From: Trichoplax adhaerens | Taxonomy: Eukaryota > Placozoa > Uniplacotomia > Trichoplacea > Trichoplacidae | Length of the DNA: 64,000 bases | Assembly (NCBI RefSeq): GCF_000150275.1 | Contig: NW_002060946.1 | Span: 3,509,035 to 3,573,034, forward strand | Direction of reading: 5' to 3' | Shown: one piece after another, positions 38,701 through 51,259 of the stretch | How positions within the stretch are numbered: the first letter of the stretch is position 1 | Layout of the letters: the number at the start of each line of letters is the position of its first letter | Notes under the pieces: generated by a model | Told to the model about the DNA's origin: nothing | Databases searched by the model: none | What the model saw: only the letters and a program-made list of their open reading frames with translations | Position numbers and translations under genes: made by a program

Positions 38701-41700
38701 TGTCACTTAAAATTGTTTAACTAGCTTATTTATAAGATCTTTCAAGTTGAATATTACTAACAACAATTATGCGTATACGATACCTTGTCTTAACATCTCA
38801 ATAAAAGCGTCTGCTTGGGTATTACTAATTCCGGTTTTTTCTGAAGAGTTATCAATGATATAGCAGAGTAGCTGATGTATCACTTCTACTGCTATATCAC
38901 CTAGGCCATCTTCGTTGCTACCAACATCTGATGATATAACAAATTTGGTAAAAGACAGATTAAATTGTAAATATATTGTTAGCATGTAACTCTACTTGGG
39001 TAATTTTACTGATAACTGGCGATTCATCCAACTACTATTGCTATATGCAAATTATACAATTTCTACACGTTGTATTACGCAACTCTTCAATGCTAAGTTG
39101 TGAAATAAATTTAAAGAAAGGTACTATCATATGCAGATTTAAAGTAACACAGACTCGAAAAGCTCATATACACGTATCATCTTACCGGAATCAATGTAAG
39201 ACTGTAACAGTTCTGGTAATTTTTCCTTTAAAAACCTTTCCGCTAAAATAAATTAGAAGGGATAATATTACTGTATCATTCCATACTAAACCATTCACTT
39301 AAACGACACAAAAAAAAATCTTAACCCTAACAGATAAGCAATATTATTATTATCTGTAGACTATACCTTGTGTTTTCAGTTCAATATTAGATGCATGGAT
39401 TAAGCCCAACCCTATTACAATCTATTTTAATTACAGTTTTAATAATTAATATTGATACTATGACAATCGTGTTTAAGAAATCAAACATTTATCTTGCAGA
39501 CATAAAAGTAGCCAAGATTAGTGTAAGGTACCTCTTGAATTTTGCTTAGTTTCAAAACTTGGCTTATTCGGGATAATAACTGAGGTGACGGTTGAAGGCT
39601 CTGAAAGTAATGAACATGATAATTTAGAATGGGAATAAAAATGTTGTAGTATGATATTCAAATGTTCATTAATCCAGAATGTAGATTTTCAATCGGATTC
39701 AAGTCAATTTTGATAGTTAATACTTTTTTCAATCCATCATCCTTCAATCCAGTTTTGGCACATACGTCTATAACGTTGCAACGTACAGTTTAATTTATCA
39801 TTTATTAATGCTCACCTTTTGTTTGGGCAAAGGTTCATCTATGGCGTAGCTTAAGATAGTTGCTACATTAGCTTTTGTAACTAAACCGCTACACTCTTGC
39901 GATAACAGCTGGATCTAGATAAAGATACACGAAGATAACATTATGCCACTAGAAATAACGGTAGTTCTTTATCATGTATCGTCCTGGTTAAAAGGTCGAT
40001 TCCTTGTACTGAATTTTAAATAAAACGTCTAATTGTACTTGTCAGTATGTATCAGTTCAAATCAGTCAACATCAGGCGGCCACTTAATGTGAAAAGTAGA
40101 TCATGGCTTGATGAGCAATTGCCAGCTTGGAATAACAAATTTGCGTGCTAACATCACTCTTTATTGTTGGTATTTCTTTTATTGCTGACCTCTACGCTGT
40201 AGTTTTACTTACAGCTTAGTTCTATTTTTTAGCGACTTAGAACATTACATGTTCACATAATAGCTATTGTATAGTACAGCGGAGGATAAGAGTGTACAGT
40301 AAATAGCACGGTTGATTGCTGATACAATTGGTGTAGACGACTACTAAGCTGTTATGTATAGCACTACTGTGCCGTCAACTATTACTATTGCAGCCGAGAG
40401 GTACTCATACATACAATACTACAATTTACTCACGTAAATTTGGCAACAGTTTTGATAGAACTGCAACACAAAGACAAAAGATACCCAGCTAGTTTTACTG
40501 TATAACATAATAATTTTATGATTTCTACTCTGCTTCCCTTCATTTCGACGTGATTCATTACTGATTTACTGTACAGTATCCCACTCGTTGCAGGCTTGCA
40601 ATTGGTGATTGATGAGAAAATGGAATGTTCAAATTGATAGAGAAGTATTGACTAAGGACAGCATTATACGTTACATACTATAAAATATAGCATACCTGAT
40701 AGAAATCTTTACCGCTACCTTTATTATCCGCGTTGAAATCAATTTGTGAGAATAAAACACGGTACAAATGTTTCTCCGCTTCGGTGCCATAGCGTTCAAC
40801 AAGCTATAGATACATATTAAGAAAACAGAAGAGAAATTGAGATGTAATATTGTATGTCCAGATTCAGTTACGCATCATTTTTTTGCTTCTCCACTAGGCA
40901 ATACTGTAGTAACAACAGTATTCCTGGGACAGTCTAGATATTAAGAGGATTTCACAATTTCATTCTCATACTACCCAGTGATGGCGTGATAGCGTACAAG
41001 TAGTAATATTTAGCTGCAAGATTTGTGCCATGAAATACTAATAATTATTACATAGAGAATTGCTGTAATTATAGTCTCCATTGCCTATCTTGGTAGCCGG
41101 CATTGAACGAGTGACTTTGAAGATTGAATCGATTACTACAGTATGAAGTTGCAGTTACAGAATTACGTACAGTACTGTACTCTGGTTCTAGTGTCTACAG
41201 TACTGTACAACTACGGACACTCAAAGTGTACTGTACACTGTACAGTACTGTACGCGTACTGTACGCCCAGTACGGCCAGTCTACAACACGACTGGATTTG
41301 AACATACCGTGCCCTGTACAGTACACTATAGTTCAGTACTAAATCCATAAGCTTCATGCCTAAAATGGGTCCGCAAAAATGCTGGAAAAAAACGGAATAG
41401 CTAGCGATGATCAAGTGTATAACATGTATGAAGAAATGACTTTTGGCATCCACTATTCTTTGACTCTACAGTAATAACAAAACAAAGATGAACACAAATT
41501 CTTGGCAGTAGAATCGCTGTTTCCCTACTAATAATATAGCTACGGTTTTCTTAATGTCAGGCCTCGGATTTGAACTCACTTGATTCACAGGATATATATT
41601 CTCATGTACTGTACAGTATGTGCACTTTACTTCAAAGCTGTGAACAAAACAATATACAATAGACAGGAACAGTATAGTATGTATGTGTAGGAATCATTGA

Positions 41701-42784
41701 CATTAAGAGATCGCAGAGAATCTTGAACGATAAAATCTATTTGAAGTTACATTATGTGGGGGATAGACATGTTGTAATATACATATATATACGTCGCCAA
41801 GAAGATAAGTGTCAAAAGTGGTTCATTCACCAAAATTTCAATCAACTATACAGTACAGTACTGTGTAGCATGGACTACTCAATCTTACGGTAAAATTGAG
41901 TCATCCATGTGTGTGTAGTGTCTTGAAGTTAGCAGAGCCGTAGCTGTTTTCAAGAATCAAAATACGGCAGATAGGAATAAGCATCAAGATACGCGTGGTT
42001 GTACTACTCTATCTTGGCATAGCGTAAAGAAGTATAATACTCATCTAACCTAAAGAAGTAAATCGTTTGTAACCATCACCATTGCAATAACTGACAGTAA
42101 GCTATCCTCAAGATTGATGATTAGACTATGATTGCCACTTCTAAACACTACGAAACGTACACCACACAAGACAATAAACGGACCACTACAACAAGGTTGG
42201 CAAAGTTACGTACGGCAGTGCAATTGAGCTATCTTTATTATATCGTCGTATAAACGAATAACTCTCTAATCTAACCAACCTACACTTTGATCTTACTGCA
42301 CAATTGGAATTGAAAAGATGGTCTATTGCCTATTACAAGCATATCAATCGAATATTGGGGTATAAAGGCCTTTGAACAAATGAGACAAAATTTGAATGCA
42401 CGCAAGTACTCAACACTGTACCGTGTATATTGTATGTCCTATCGAAAATGTAGAATGTTTGTATGCATAAAAGTCAAATTAGGAAGCATTAGAGTAAAGT
42501 TAATGAACCTAGAATAGGCTGTAGTTGACAGAATGAAGCTATCTTCAATCCAAGAATGTAATACCGTTTATTGGTATTGGTAAGTTTGCATTTTCCAGTC
42601 AAAAATCATGCAAGTTCAAGTCTGTACTTTCACGCTTTAACGAATCTATGGTAAGATAGTAAGTAGACCGTACCTGAGCTAATTCAAGTGTGTGCGACTT
42701 GGCAGTTTTCTTATTTAAATTAGTTACCAAATGGGTAATTTGTGAAAGTGCTAAGGACAGTGGATCCGTGTCCACGACAAATGT
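29779..42784 (-). CDS. CNOT1: CCR4-NOT transcription complex subunit 1, start exon not identified
   Basis: Scaffold of the cytoplasmic CCR4-NOT deadenylase; its modules dock CAF1/CCR4, NOT9, NOT2-NOT3 and RNA-binding proteins. Exons from 5': 42784-42674, 40803-40696, 39914-39816, 39600-39532, 39421-39367, 39242-39186, 38927-38784, 38590-38515, 38445-38409, 38317-38262, 38160-36033, 35736-35557, 35470-35354, 35283-35233, 35141-35082, 34974-34897, 34778-34722, 34617-34524, 34451-34327, 34222-34082, 33996-33841, 33764-33627, 33555-33451, 33371-33240, 33151-32963, 32891-32271, 32195-32091, 32014-31892, 31805-31642, 31555-31441, 31348-31247, 31159-30986, 30897-30814, 30740-30672, 30582-30405, 30323-30191, 30124-29990, 29887-29779. 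About 2224 aa in frame (human about 2376). Landmarks: [10 protein letters not shown] (N-terminus), [10 protein letters not shown], the MIF4G-region [27 protein letters not shown], and the NOT-module [17 protein letters not shown] and [12 protein letters not shown]. The first listed exon opens after an acceptor AG with an in-frame TAG just upstream, so the ATG lies in another exon beyond 42784. Confidence 0.95.
41160..41340. repeat. CTGTACAG palindrome cluster in CNOT1 intron 2
   Basis: Dense overlapping TACTGTAC, TACAGTAC and TGTACAG words on both strands, several per 100 bp, between AT-rich intron sequence. Isolated motifs also occur at 40569, 41607 and about 41850 in the same intron region. 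Confidence 0.8.
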
Positions 42785-42844
42785 CTAAAGGGAGTTTTAT
42801 CACATTAATCCACTTTGATCCGTTGAACTCGATTGTAGTCAGTA

Positions 42845-43165
42845 CAGTCATGGACTTCTACTGTACAGTACAGTAACTGTAATTGGGTAGTAAACGTGTC
42901 GACTTGGGTGTGGTTTACGATACTGTGAGCCAAACTTTTCACTGCGTAGTGGCCTGTACAGCATACAGTACTGTGTTTTCCACACACTGCGTGTACTGTA
43001 CTGTACAGTACATTACCATATCCAGCATTACTGTACTGTAGTAGAAATTGCTGGTAGTACGGTAGAGTACTGTACTGTACAGTGTACAGTACAGTACTGA
43101 AAGCGTTGTCACTCTTCTCTTCCATTTTGTATTGTAATTACAGTACTGTACAGTACAGTACTGCA
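42845..43165. repeat. CTGTACAG palindrome cluster 5' of CNOT1
   Basis: Repeated TACTGTACAGTA-type words, including long runs built by alternating CTGTAC and AGTAC units near 43002-43022, 43068-43100 and 43140-43175. Confidence 0.85.
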
Positions 43166-43179
43166 CCGTGTACAGTGAA

Positions 43180-44090
43180 AAGTCTTCTGCTCCTAGTTTT
43201 GCCAACCAATACTGTCCAGTAGGCCCAGCCATAATAACCCCGATTACTCAGATTAGACCTGACTCAGACACTCAGCGTTAATAGCTTTGACAATAATGTA
43301 CTGTATCATCGTTTAGGCTATTTACGCTGAGTATCTGAGAAATCGGGGTTATTATGGCTGGGCCTACTGTACAGTATCATTACTCATGCAATTCAAAAAG
43401 TCTTCTGCTCCTGGTTTTGCCAACCAATACTGTACAGTGTACAGTAATACGCAATCTGAGAAATCGGGGTTATTATGGCTGGGTCTACAGTGTACAGTAC
43501 TGTATCCATTATTCATGCATTTCAAAAAGTCTTCTGCTCCTGGTTTTGCCAACCAATACTGTACAGTAAGCCCAGCCATAGTAACCCCGATTACTCAGAT
43601 CAGACCTGACTCAGATACTCAGCGTTAATAGCTTTGACAATAATGTATCATCATTTAAGCTATTTACGCTGAGTATCTGAGAAATCGGGATTATTATGGC
43701 TGGGCCTACTGTACAGTATCATTACTCATGCAATTCAAAAAGTCTTCTGCTCCTGGTTTTGCCAACCAATACTGTACAGTGTACAGTAATACGCAATCTG
43801 AGAAATCGGGGTTATTATGGCTGGGCCTACAGTGTACTGTATGACCATTATTCATGCATTTCAAAAAGTCTTCTGCTCCTGGTTTTGCCAACCAATACTG
43901 TACAGTAAGCCCAGCCATAATAACCCCGATTACTCAGATTAGACCTGACTCAGATACTCAGCGTTAATAGCTTTGACAATAATGTATCATCGTTTAAGCT
44001 ATTTACGCTGAGTATCTGAGTAATCGGGGTTATTATGGCTGGGCCTACTGTACTCTACAGTATCATTATTTATGCATTTCAAGAAGTTCA
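43180..44090. repeat. 342-bp tandem array containing long inverted repeats
   Basis: The segment TACTCATGCA-TTCAAAAAGTCTTCTGCTCC recurs at about 43381 and 43723, with a truncated version near 44066: period 342 bp, about 2.5 copies. Inside each period lies a large inverted repeat. The arm CCCAGCCATAATAACCCCGA, continuing through ACTCAGAT, faces its reverse complement (TCGGGGTTATTATGGCTGGG). An inner pair, CTCAGCGTTAATAGC facing GCTATTTACGCTGAG, extends the stem. Stems are capped outside by TACTGTACAGTA. Hairpin-forming elements of this kind resemble foldback or MITE-type elements; I see no transposase. Confidence 0.85.
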
Positions 44091-44964
44091 TGGCCCTGTG
44101 TACTGTACAGTACAGTACAATACGCCAACATGCATGATGATGACTGCACTGGAATAAAAGCGTACAGTATTAATCAGCCGTGCCAAATGACAAAACTACT
44201 GCCAATATTAATTAATTTCAATTTCAATCTGGAATTTTATTTGATAAATCAATTGGATGGTTTTACTCTACAGTATCTCACAATTTAGGAAAATTTTCTC
44301 AATCTGATTCACATCGAAATCTTCAAGCCTTCAATCGAATTTTTCTAATCTCCTTTTCATTCATGAATATGTTTCTAATCAATAGGGTTGCTGCAAGTGT
44401 TTACTATACGGTTGTTCGTCAGAAATCAATTTCAATTGAATTCATTCACTATACTGTACAGCGCAGTGTACAATGGACTTTACTGTGTTTCGGCAATCAG
44501 CAGTTGGCAATGGATGAGGTACTGCACAGCAAGTCTCCATTTAACGTCAATTTGGTCGAGTCCCTAATTATAGTCCCTGATTATACAGTATATTACGTGT
44601 ATAACATAGACATTACATAGATTGCATTACGTATATACTGTGTATATTATAGCACAGTAGTTCATTACTTCATTCATCCTGATTGTAAATTCTAAATTTT
44701 GAATAGGTAAAGTGTATATCCATATGCTTTATACATCGCCGTACGTTACGGCAAATAGTATAACATAGATATAAAAAAAATATATATATATATATAGCGA
44801 ATAGCTACGGCACAGGTAGATAGCTGTATATTACGTAATATGCATGCCCATTGCGCCAATTTCTAGAATTGTCCTAGGAATTTCTCTGCACAAAACCAAA
44901 ATAATGAGCGTAACACTGGCTGCAACGAAACTGCAAATATCTGCAGCTATTTTTTATTTTGCAG

Positions 44965-45159
44965 CAATGGCTAACTACAGAGTTGAAAACTCGACTCGAA
45001 AAAGCGAAAGAGAGCCTGTTTGGAAATTTGTTCGTGGCTGATGCTTGTCAGTTGTCACAGAGATCATTGATTGGAGATCTCGATGATGTGATTGCGACCA
45101 AGCGTAAAGCAGCAGTCGGCACTAGTACATTATTGGAAAGGATTGCAGACGGACGATAG
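44965..45159 (+). CDS. possible terminal exon of an unidentified gene
   Basis: After a good acceptor (pyrimidine tract, then TTTTGCAG) a frame of 64 codons reads to TAG. The inferred peptide is alpha-helical and amphipathic in character (LTTELKTRLEKAKESLF, then QLSQRSLIGDLDDVIATKRK), with base composition less AT-rich than its flanks. I do not recognise a family. I could not find matching upstream exons or a nearby AATAAA, so it may equally be a relic of a decayed gene. Confidence 0.25.
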   Translation, partial: QWLTTELKTRLEKAKESLFGNLFVADACQLSQRSLIGDLDDVIATKRKAAVGTSTLLERIADGR

Positions 45160-47508
45160 CATTACTGTACCACTCCTTTGCTCAACTATCCATAATAGAA
45201 AGAGCAAATATGAATATGTATTTATTCGGGATTGCACTCATACCCATTTTTTAACCCGCTAATGTGCAGGGCATGTGCTACTTGCTGAGTCCAGAACGTA
45301 TCCGTATTTTGCAGCACACTGCAAGATACTGTACTGTACAGTGTCCAATGTGCACACCACGGTCACTACAGTAGTGTCGAGGTTGATACTTGGACTGCAT
45401 TACTACTACTGTACTGAGGGGTAGTCAATCCCGTTGGCACAGTACAGTACGGTACAGTGTACAGTGTACAGTATTTACATCCTGTCAGAGGAGTACTGTA
45501 ACTGTACTGTATCAACATGAAGGAACTCAACAGTGAGCGAGCGAACCGAACCTTAAGGGGAGGCTGCGACGAGTGAATTTCTTCAAAAGGGGCAGAAAAA
45601 ACGTGTACTGTATATATAGTCGTCAACAGGTTTCTTGGACTACTGTATTCATACTTTGATACGGTAGTCATCATTGCAAAGGCTAGGCAAGATACGATCA
45701 CTTCTTACAACATTAACTATCCATTCTTCTAGCTTTCTATACTAGTACCACATGGACAAGGAAGATTGATTGCAAAGGGTGAAGTACAACAAGTAGCCTT
45801 TCCCTTTTGCGGTTTAGCTCGCTAGCGATAGATTGATAACTCTCTGTTCCAAGCAAGCACTACTGCCGCTGACAACCGTAGACTAACTATATGGTTTGAA
45901 GCGTTTGAACCTTGACCGCCAGTCATTCACTATAGCTATTGCACTCTTCTCCACAGCTATCCTACCGATGGATTGCAAGATAAGGTTAAAATTTGATTTG
46001 ACAAGAATTAATGTATTATATTATAATTCCAAGATTGTGAATAAATGTTGGATAATTTCATATGTGCATGTGGCAAATGAAGCTTCAATTATCTTTGACA
46101 TGAATATCTATCCTTTCGCCCGCGCTACACAATAAAATGCATAATCTCAATCTGATAGACTACTGTAAGACAATCAACTAATTACAGTGCTACTAAGGTT
46201 ATCCTATGTGATCGCGCGCTCGTTATGTTACCAACTTAGGATTTAATGGACTTATTTATACGCGTGCTGCAGCTGTAAAATAGTGTCTACTTCACAACTT
46301 CGATCCTCACAAGATTAAAGTACATACTCTCTTGTCATCGTTTTGTATTTCGTCAACGATTAACCATGGTATTTGCAGGGGCATGCTCCGATTAATTACA
46401 ATGAGTAGCAACAGTCATAGGCATGGTATTTTACGTATAGCGCGATATGTCCAACATGACGTTTTTGCTTTTTTGACTTGTCATTTCATGGTTTGCCCAT
46501 TATCGAGGTATACAGTCATTGGATTTTATTTGAGACACAGCATTCTAGTTTAAAACCTCAACATTTATTTTTTTCCACTAACTCAGTGCCTATGCCGCTT
46601 ACTTTTCTTCCCAATAGTTTAAGAATATAAGCTACGCCTCTATGGCAATATCATATTATACAAATTCACAGGTAAAAGAAAAATCTGTAAGTCCGTTACA
46701 CCGTACGGTAGTACAGAAAATCAAGACTAATTCTTCGCGCTCTTTAGGATTGGATATCAGCACACTAAGTACAGCATACAGTAGTACAATAATTCCGCTA
46801 CAACAGCATGCAATAATAATCCTGTATTATTAATGCACAATTATCAATGAAAAAGCCTCAACTTATTACGATAATACACTTCGTTATTACGTTCACTCTT
46901 CTCCTTGACGATAATACGTATATCACATCAATTAATTTCAGTATCTAACTAATCATGGTAACATGTAACAAGCTTTTTCCTTATCCTGTACTCTACAGTA
47001 TAGCCTTATAGTTCACCAACACATTCTACAGCATTCGTCATTATACGATATTTAGAATTATTCGTAAAAGAGTCGCAAAAGACCAATCAAATTTCACTGA
47101 CTAACTGCTTAATTACAGATATTTATTATGAATATAATAGCGGTGCATAGGAAAACCCTAGAGATGAACTTGCACTATGATTCGATTAGACAATTTTTAC
47201 GGCACGAAATTTGAATACAGTACCGTAGTCGGTGACCAATTAGCTTATCAACCTCAGCATCGCACATTCTAAGCCTTCATTCAGAATTGATAAATCTGGC
47301 GCTATACATAATAGTAATATAATTAAGATGATATTCCTATGTGAATGCGAGTATCAGCTACTTGAATATTTGTAGCTACAGTTTTAAATGAATCAAGTCA
47401 CAGCTAATTTACGATCACAGTTATTTTTTACTGTTATTTATAAAACTAAGACTAAAATAACATGTATATATGTACGGTTACTACATTAGGAGTACTGATG
47501 ATTCTCTA

Positions 47509-50500
47509 ATGGTTTCGAAAACGGAAAATAAAAGAAAAGCCGATGTAAGTGAATCACACTAATTTGTGACTATATCACCGATGGTGATTATATTACTGTT
47601 TCTAAGTAAATGTATAAAGCAATTTAACTTAAACTTGTAATTTCCGTACTTTTCGATATCGTCGTTGATAGACCAGACTCGCAATTACAATTGCTCGTGC
47701 AACGCCTAGACATTGTTGCACATTGTAAGTATAAGCTAAGTGTGAATTAGCCGTAACAAATATGTTTTAACCAACGTATAGGATTTAGAAGGTGATCCTG
47801 CGAGAAAATTGCAAGCCAGAGACGTATGTATTAGCGTTAGACTATACAATATTCATTTTGTGCAGATGATAGCATACTATATCGTTATCATTTTACTACA
47901 CTGTAGTTTGCAAATTTCGCAAACCCACTTTATGTTCTGTTAATATTAAAGTACTATGCTTGTTTCACACTCAACATCAGATCTCTGCTATATGCCCAGT
48001 TTGCAGTATTCTTAGTAATTACAGTACATCGGGCTCAATTTATTTATTTTATTCACACTCGCGTTTGCCGGTTTTAGTCTACTCGAAAATCTCTCCTTAT
48101 AAATCACTAGCAGTCGACCACTACCGACAATGGTACTATACAGTAGCATCGTTCAAGGACAATTCTACCTCAATTATAATGACAGTGATGATGATATTCG
48201 CTAAGTAGAGAATAAAAGGAGCACCCGTCCGATTAGAGAAAGGAAATACAATACTGTGTTTTCATTTGCATAATTTTTGTATATACTACAAGTGTCTTTC
48301 GTTTTACAATTTTCCGACCTCATGCAACATCAATTTTTACTAGTCCCACTTCAGTTATCAATATACGAAATTTTACGACTATCAGAGATCAATCTTTTTC
48401 TAATCATCCATTTTACAATCAGTTGAAATACGAGTATGTACTGTTTGTATGAAATTAAATAGAAAATTTCCTTACATATACTCGCTGTCGACTATAAAAC
48501 CTACGCAGCCTCACCAACACAGTTGCTTATTACCGTATGAATGAACGTTCAAGAAAACAAGACATTCCCGCCAATTTATTTATTGGCGCCAATAGAATCT
48601 GTCATCTGACACAATTCCTTTGTCATACATCATTCTAATTGGTGTTAGCGTAACAATGCAAATCCTTACGTCACGATCGTTGAAATTTTAATAGTACAGT
48701 ACAATATTTGATGAGTTGGTATGGTATAATGTATGGTCTGGTACGGTACCGTACACTAGAGTTCTATACAAATCATGTTATTAGGCGCCAGGCGCCTACC
48801 AATGAATGAATTTTTATGCAATAGATCCACCCATCTCTTGACTCATCCGGAACTATAGCACTAATTAATTTTAATATTCTGAAGGTTCCAGTTAACTCCT
48901 TTTGCAAATAGAATTATTGCTATCGTATCACCCAAATCGGTGCTTTAAAGGAGACGTCTGTCCGTAATTAGTCGACCAACGTGTCGTGTCCTATTGGAAT
49001 TACAGTACCAGTTTGTAAAACAATATAACATTTGGCGATCCAGTACAGTATCCATTGAAATAATAACCGGTAACAAACTCTATTCCTAGGAGGATTTACC
49101 TGCGAAATATGATTTCAGTGGTATTTCAACATCTTTAACAACTACAACCCCTTTCGATTCACCTACCACACCGAAAATTCAAGAAGTTGCTGGTTGCAAC
49201 CAACACGCGCGGGAGAATAATAACCTGTCAATCTCCAGTAGCCCTTTACCTGTCTTAAGCTGGGCTGACAGGAAAGAAGTGTGGCAAGTTATGATAGAAA
49301 ATGATAATAATTTCAAGCGCAGCCCAGATTGCTTTGATCGACATCCAAATCTTGTTCCAAACATGAGAGGCATCCTTTTAGACTGGATGATGGAGGTAGG
49401 ATAATACTTGATGTTGATTATCGCAATGTAGTATCTTCACCTTCACTGGTACTATACACTTGCTATTAACTTAACCTTAAAAGACAAATATAAGAATACT
49501 ATTAGCCGATATATCAAACTTGGATATGTGCTGTTTAGATTCTATTGATATAATGCATTCATTACACCTTGATAATACTACCCAGTCAGAGTATATCAAT
49601 TACATCGTTGTTTACATTGTAACTTTACCATGTTGTTTACAGTACTTCGTAAGAAGTTTTTATCGATATTATCGACCAATATATGAGCTAATCCAGATTG
49701 TATATCAATCTTTCAGGTGTGTGAATCGTTTAAGATGCAAAGAGAAACATTTTACATGGCCATGGATTACTTAGACAGATACTTATCACTTAGCGATAAC
49801 ATTCTCAAGCAAAAACTACAGTTAATTGGTACAACCTGTTTATTCATTGCTGCAAAAATTGAGGTTATTAGCTAATAATAAAATAAGGCCTAAAACTGAT
49901 ACTTTATGATTACGTATCAACTATTGTAGCTCTCTGTATGAATTTGTGTTAATACTATATGGTCTTGTACGATAAATATCTGTGAGAATCAGCTTTCGTA
50001 TTATCTAATTGGGAGGTGTACAATTGCGACCAAGTTCTCGATGAACTTCTGTTGTGTTGTACATAATATAATTCTGTAATATTTATGTCGTTATGATTCA
50101 CTAAATTAAGGCTATTTTTGGATTTAGGAAATCCAGCCGCCACAGGTATCAGAATTTGCGTATGTTACCGATAGTGCGTGCAGTGAAGATGATATAATCA
50201 AATTAGAGCTTCAACTACTTCAGGTACAGTTGCTAAATTCAATTCCGTAAGATTTTCTTATTATGCAGTTAAAACTTCCTATTTAATCTACGCTTAGACA
50301 CTGGAATTCCAGCTCTCACCAGTTACGGTAACATCCTGGCTGAATGTCTATGTGCAACTATTTAATATCAAATTATCATCGCAAGAGCCTGTTGGTGACA
50401 TGCTATATCCAACTTATTGTGGTGATCTATACATGAAAGCAATTCGAGTAATGCAAGCCATCTTAATTTTGTAAAATTTATACGTTAATATGCAGTTTAT

Positions 50501-51259
50501 TTACGGCTAAATGAAAGCCATACACGTAATCGTAATCGACTGCTCTTTTCAACTTTTTAGTTGATAGATTTATGCATACTAGATTCTTGGTGCCTCATGC
50601 ACTCCTATAGAAGTATCGCTGCTTCTGCCTTCTATTTAATTGCTCCATCCAAGCAATTAGCTATTGATTGCACTGGTATGTTAAATTGAGTTTACGTAAC
50701 GAATTGAAAACGAAAATCTCGTTATCAGTAAAATCCACTCTAACTTTTCAATTTGTTTCAATGCAAGGACCTACAATACTTAATCAATTTTTTCTACTCC
50801 TTTCAGGGTATTTATGGGAAAATCTCACTAGCTGTATATCCTGGATGATGCCTAAATACGAAACTGTAAAGAAATACTGTACTTCCTATGAAATCCAAAC
50901 TATTAACAATGTAATATTGAATTTTGATTATCTGTTACATCTATTGCAATTAGAGTCTATTTTTTAAGTTAGTTTCTTATATGATCTTTGTAATATAGAT
51001 TCCAAAGCTTGACCTGCATAGGATTCAGACTCATCACGTTGATCTTACGTTGCTGGTACACCATTACCTGTAAATAGCTTCTTTGAAATGTACTATAATA
51101 ATTACTATTATCATTTCCCCTCGCTAGGAAAAATCACAGGTAATAGCTGACAAATTAACTACAAACGCGTTTATTGATCAACCCGCTTCCCCGAAAGTAT
51201 CTGAAGCTGTGATAACTCCTCCTGACAGCAGCAAAAAGAAAAAATTTAGATCAGATTAA
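47509..51259 (+). CDS. CCNE: G1/S-specific cyclin E
   Basis: Activating subunit of CDK2 that drives S-phase entry. Ten exons: 47509-47544, 47782-47823, 49090-49395, 49717-49863, 50128-50223, 50298-50447, 50561-50675, 50807-50910, 50999-51055, 51128-51259. Phases join throughout to give 394 aa (human cyclin E1 410). The start peptide MVSKTENKRKAD is short and basic like the vertebrate N-terminus. The cyclin box opens with LPVLSWADRKEVW and the MRAIL-type helix MRGILLDWMME (about 118-128). It continues with FYMAMDYLDRYL, LFIAAKIEEI-PP and FAYVTDSACSEDDI. The C-terminus has VITPPDSSKKKK with Thr381, matching the TPP-x-S phosphodegron of vertebrate cyclin E that is read by FBXW7. Exons 1 and 2 are short and the 1.27-kb intron 2 might hide another small exon. 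CNOT1 is divergent upstream; SNRPB converges downstream. Confidence 0.93.

Larger units (their letters stand above)
42785..47508. other. head-to-head interval between CNOT1 and cyclin E
   Basis: Should contain the CNOT1 start exon and both promoters. It is dominated by palindromic repeat DNA: clusters at 42845-43165 and 45330-45490 and the 342-bp array at 43180-44090. One coding-like terminal exon candidate sits at 44965-45159. From 45700 to 47500 I see only AT-rich sequence with short open frames of no recognisable type. Confidence 0.5.

Noticed and set aside
41560-41600. tRNA-like GATTTGAAC word
   Set aside because: No cloverleaf arms or acceptor stem around it. I found no convincing tRNA or rRNA gene in the window.
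43354-43918. Pairs of 70-80-codon frames with near-identical peptides
   Set aside because: Artefact of the 342-bp repeat and its inverted arms; no codon bias or splice context supports a protein.
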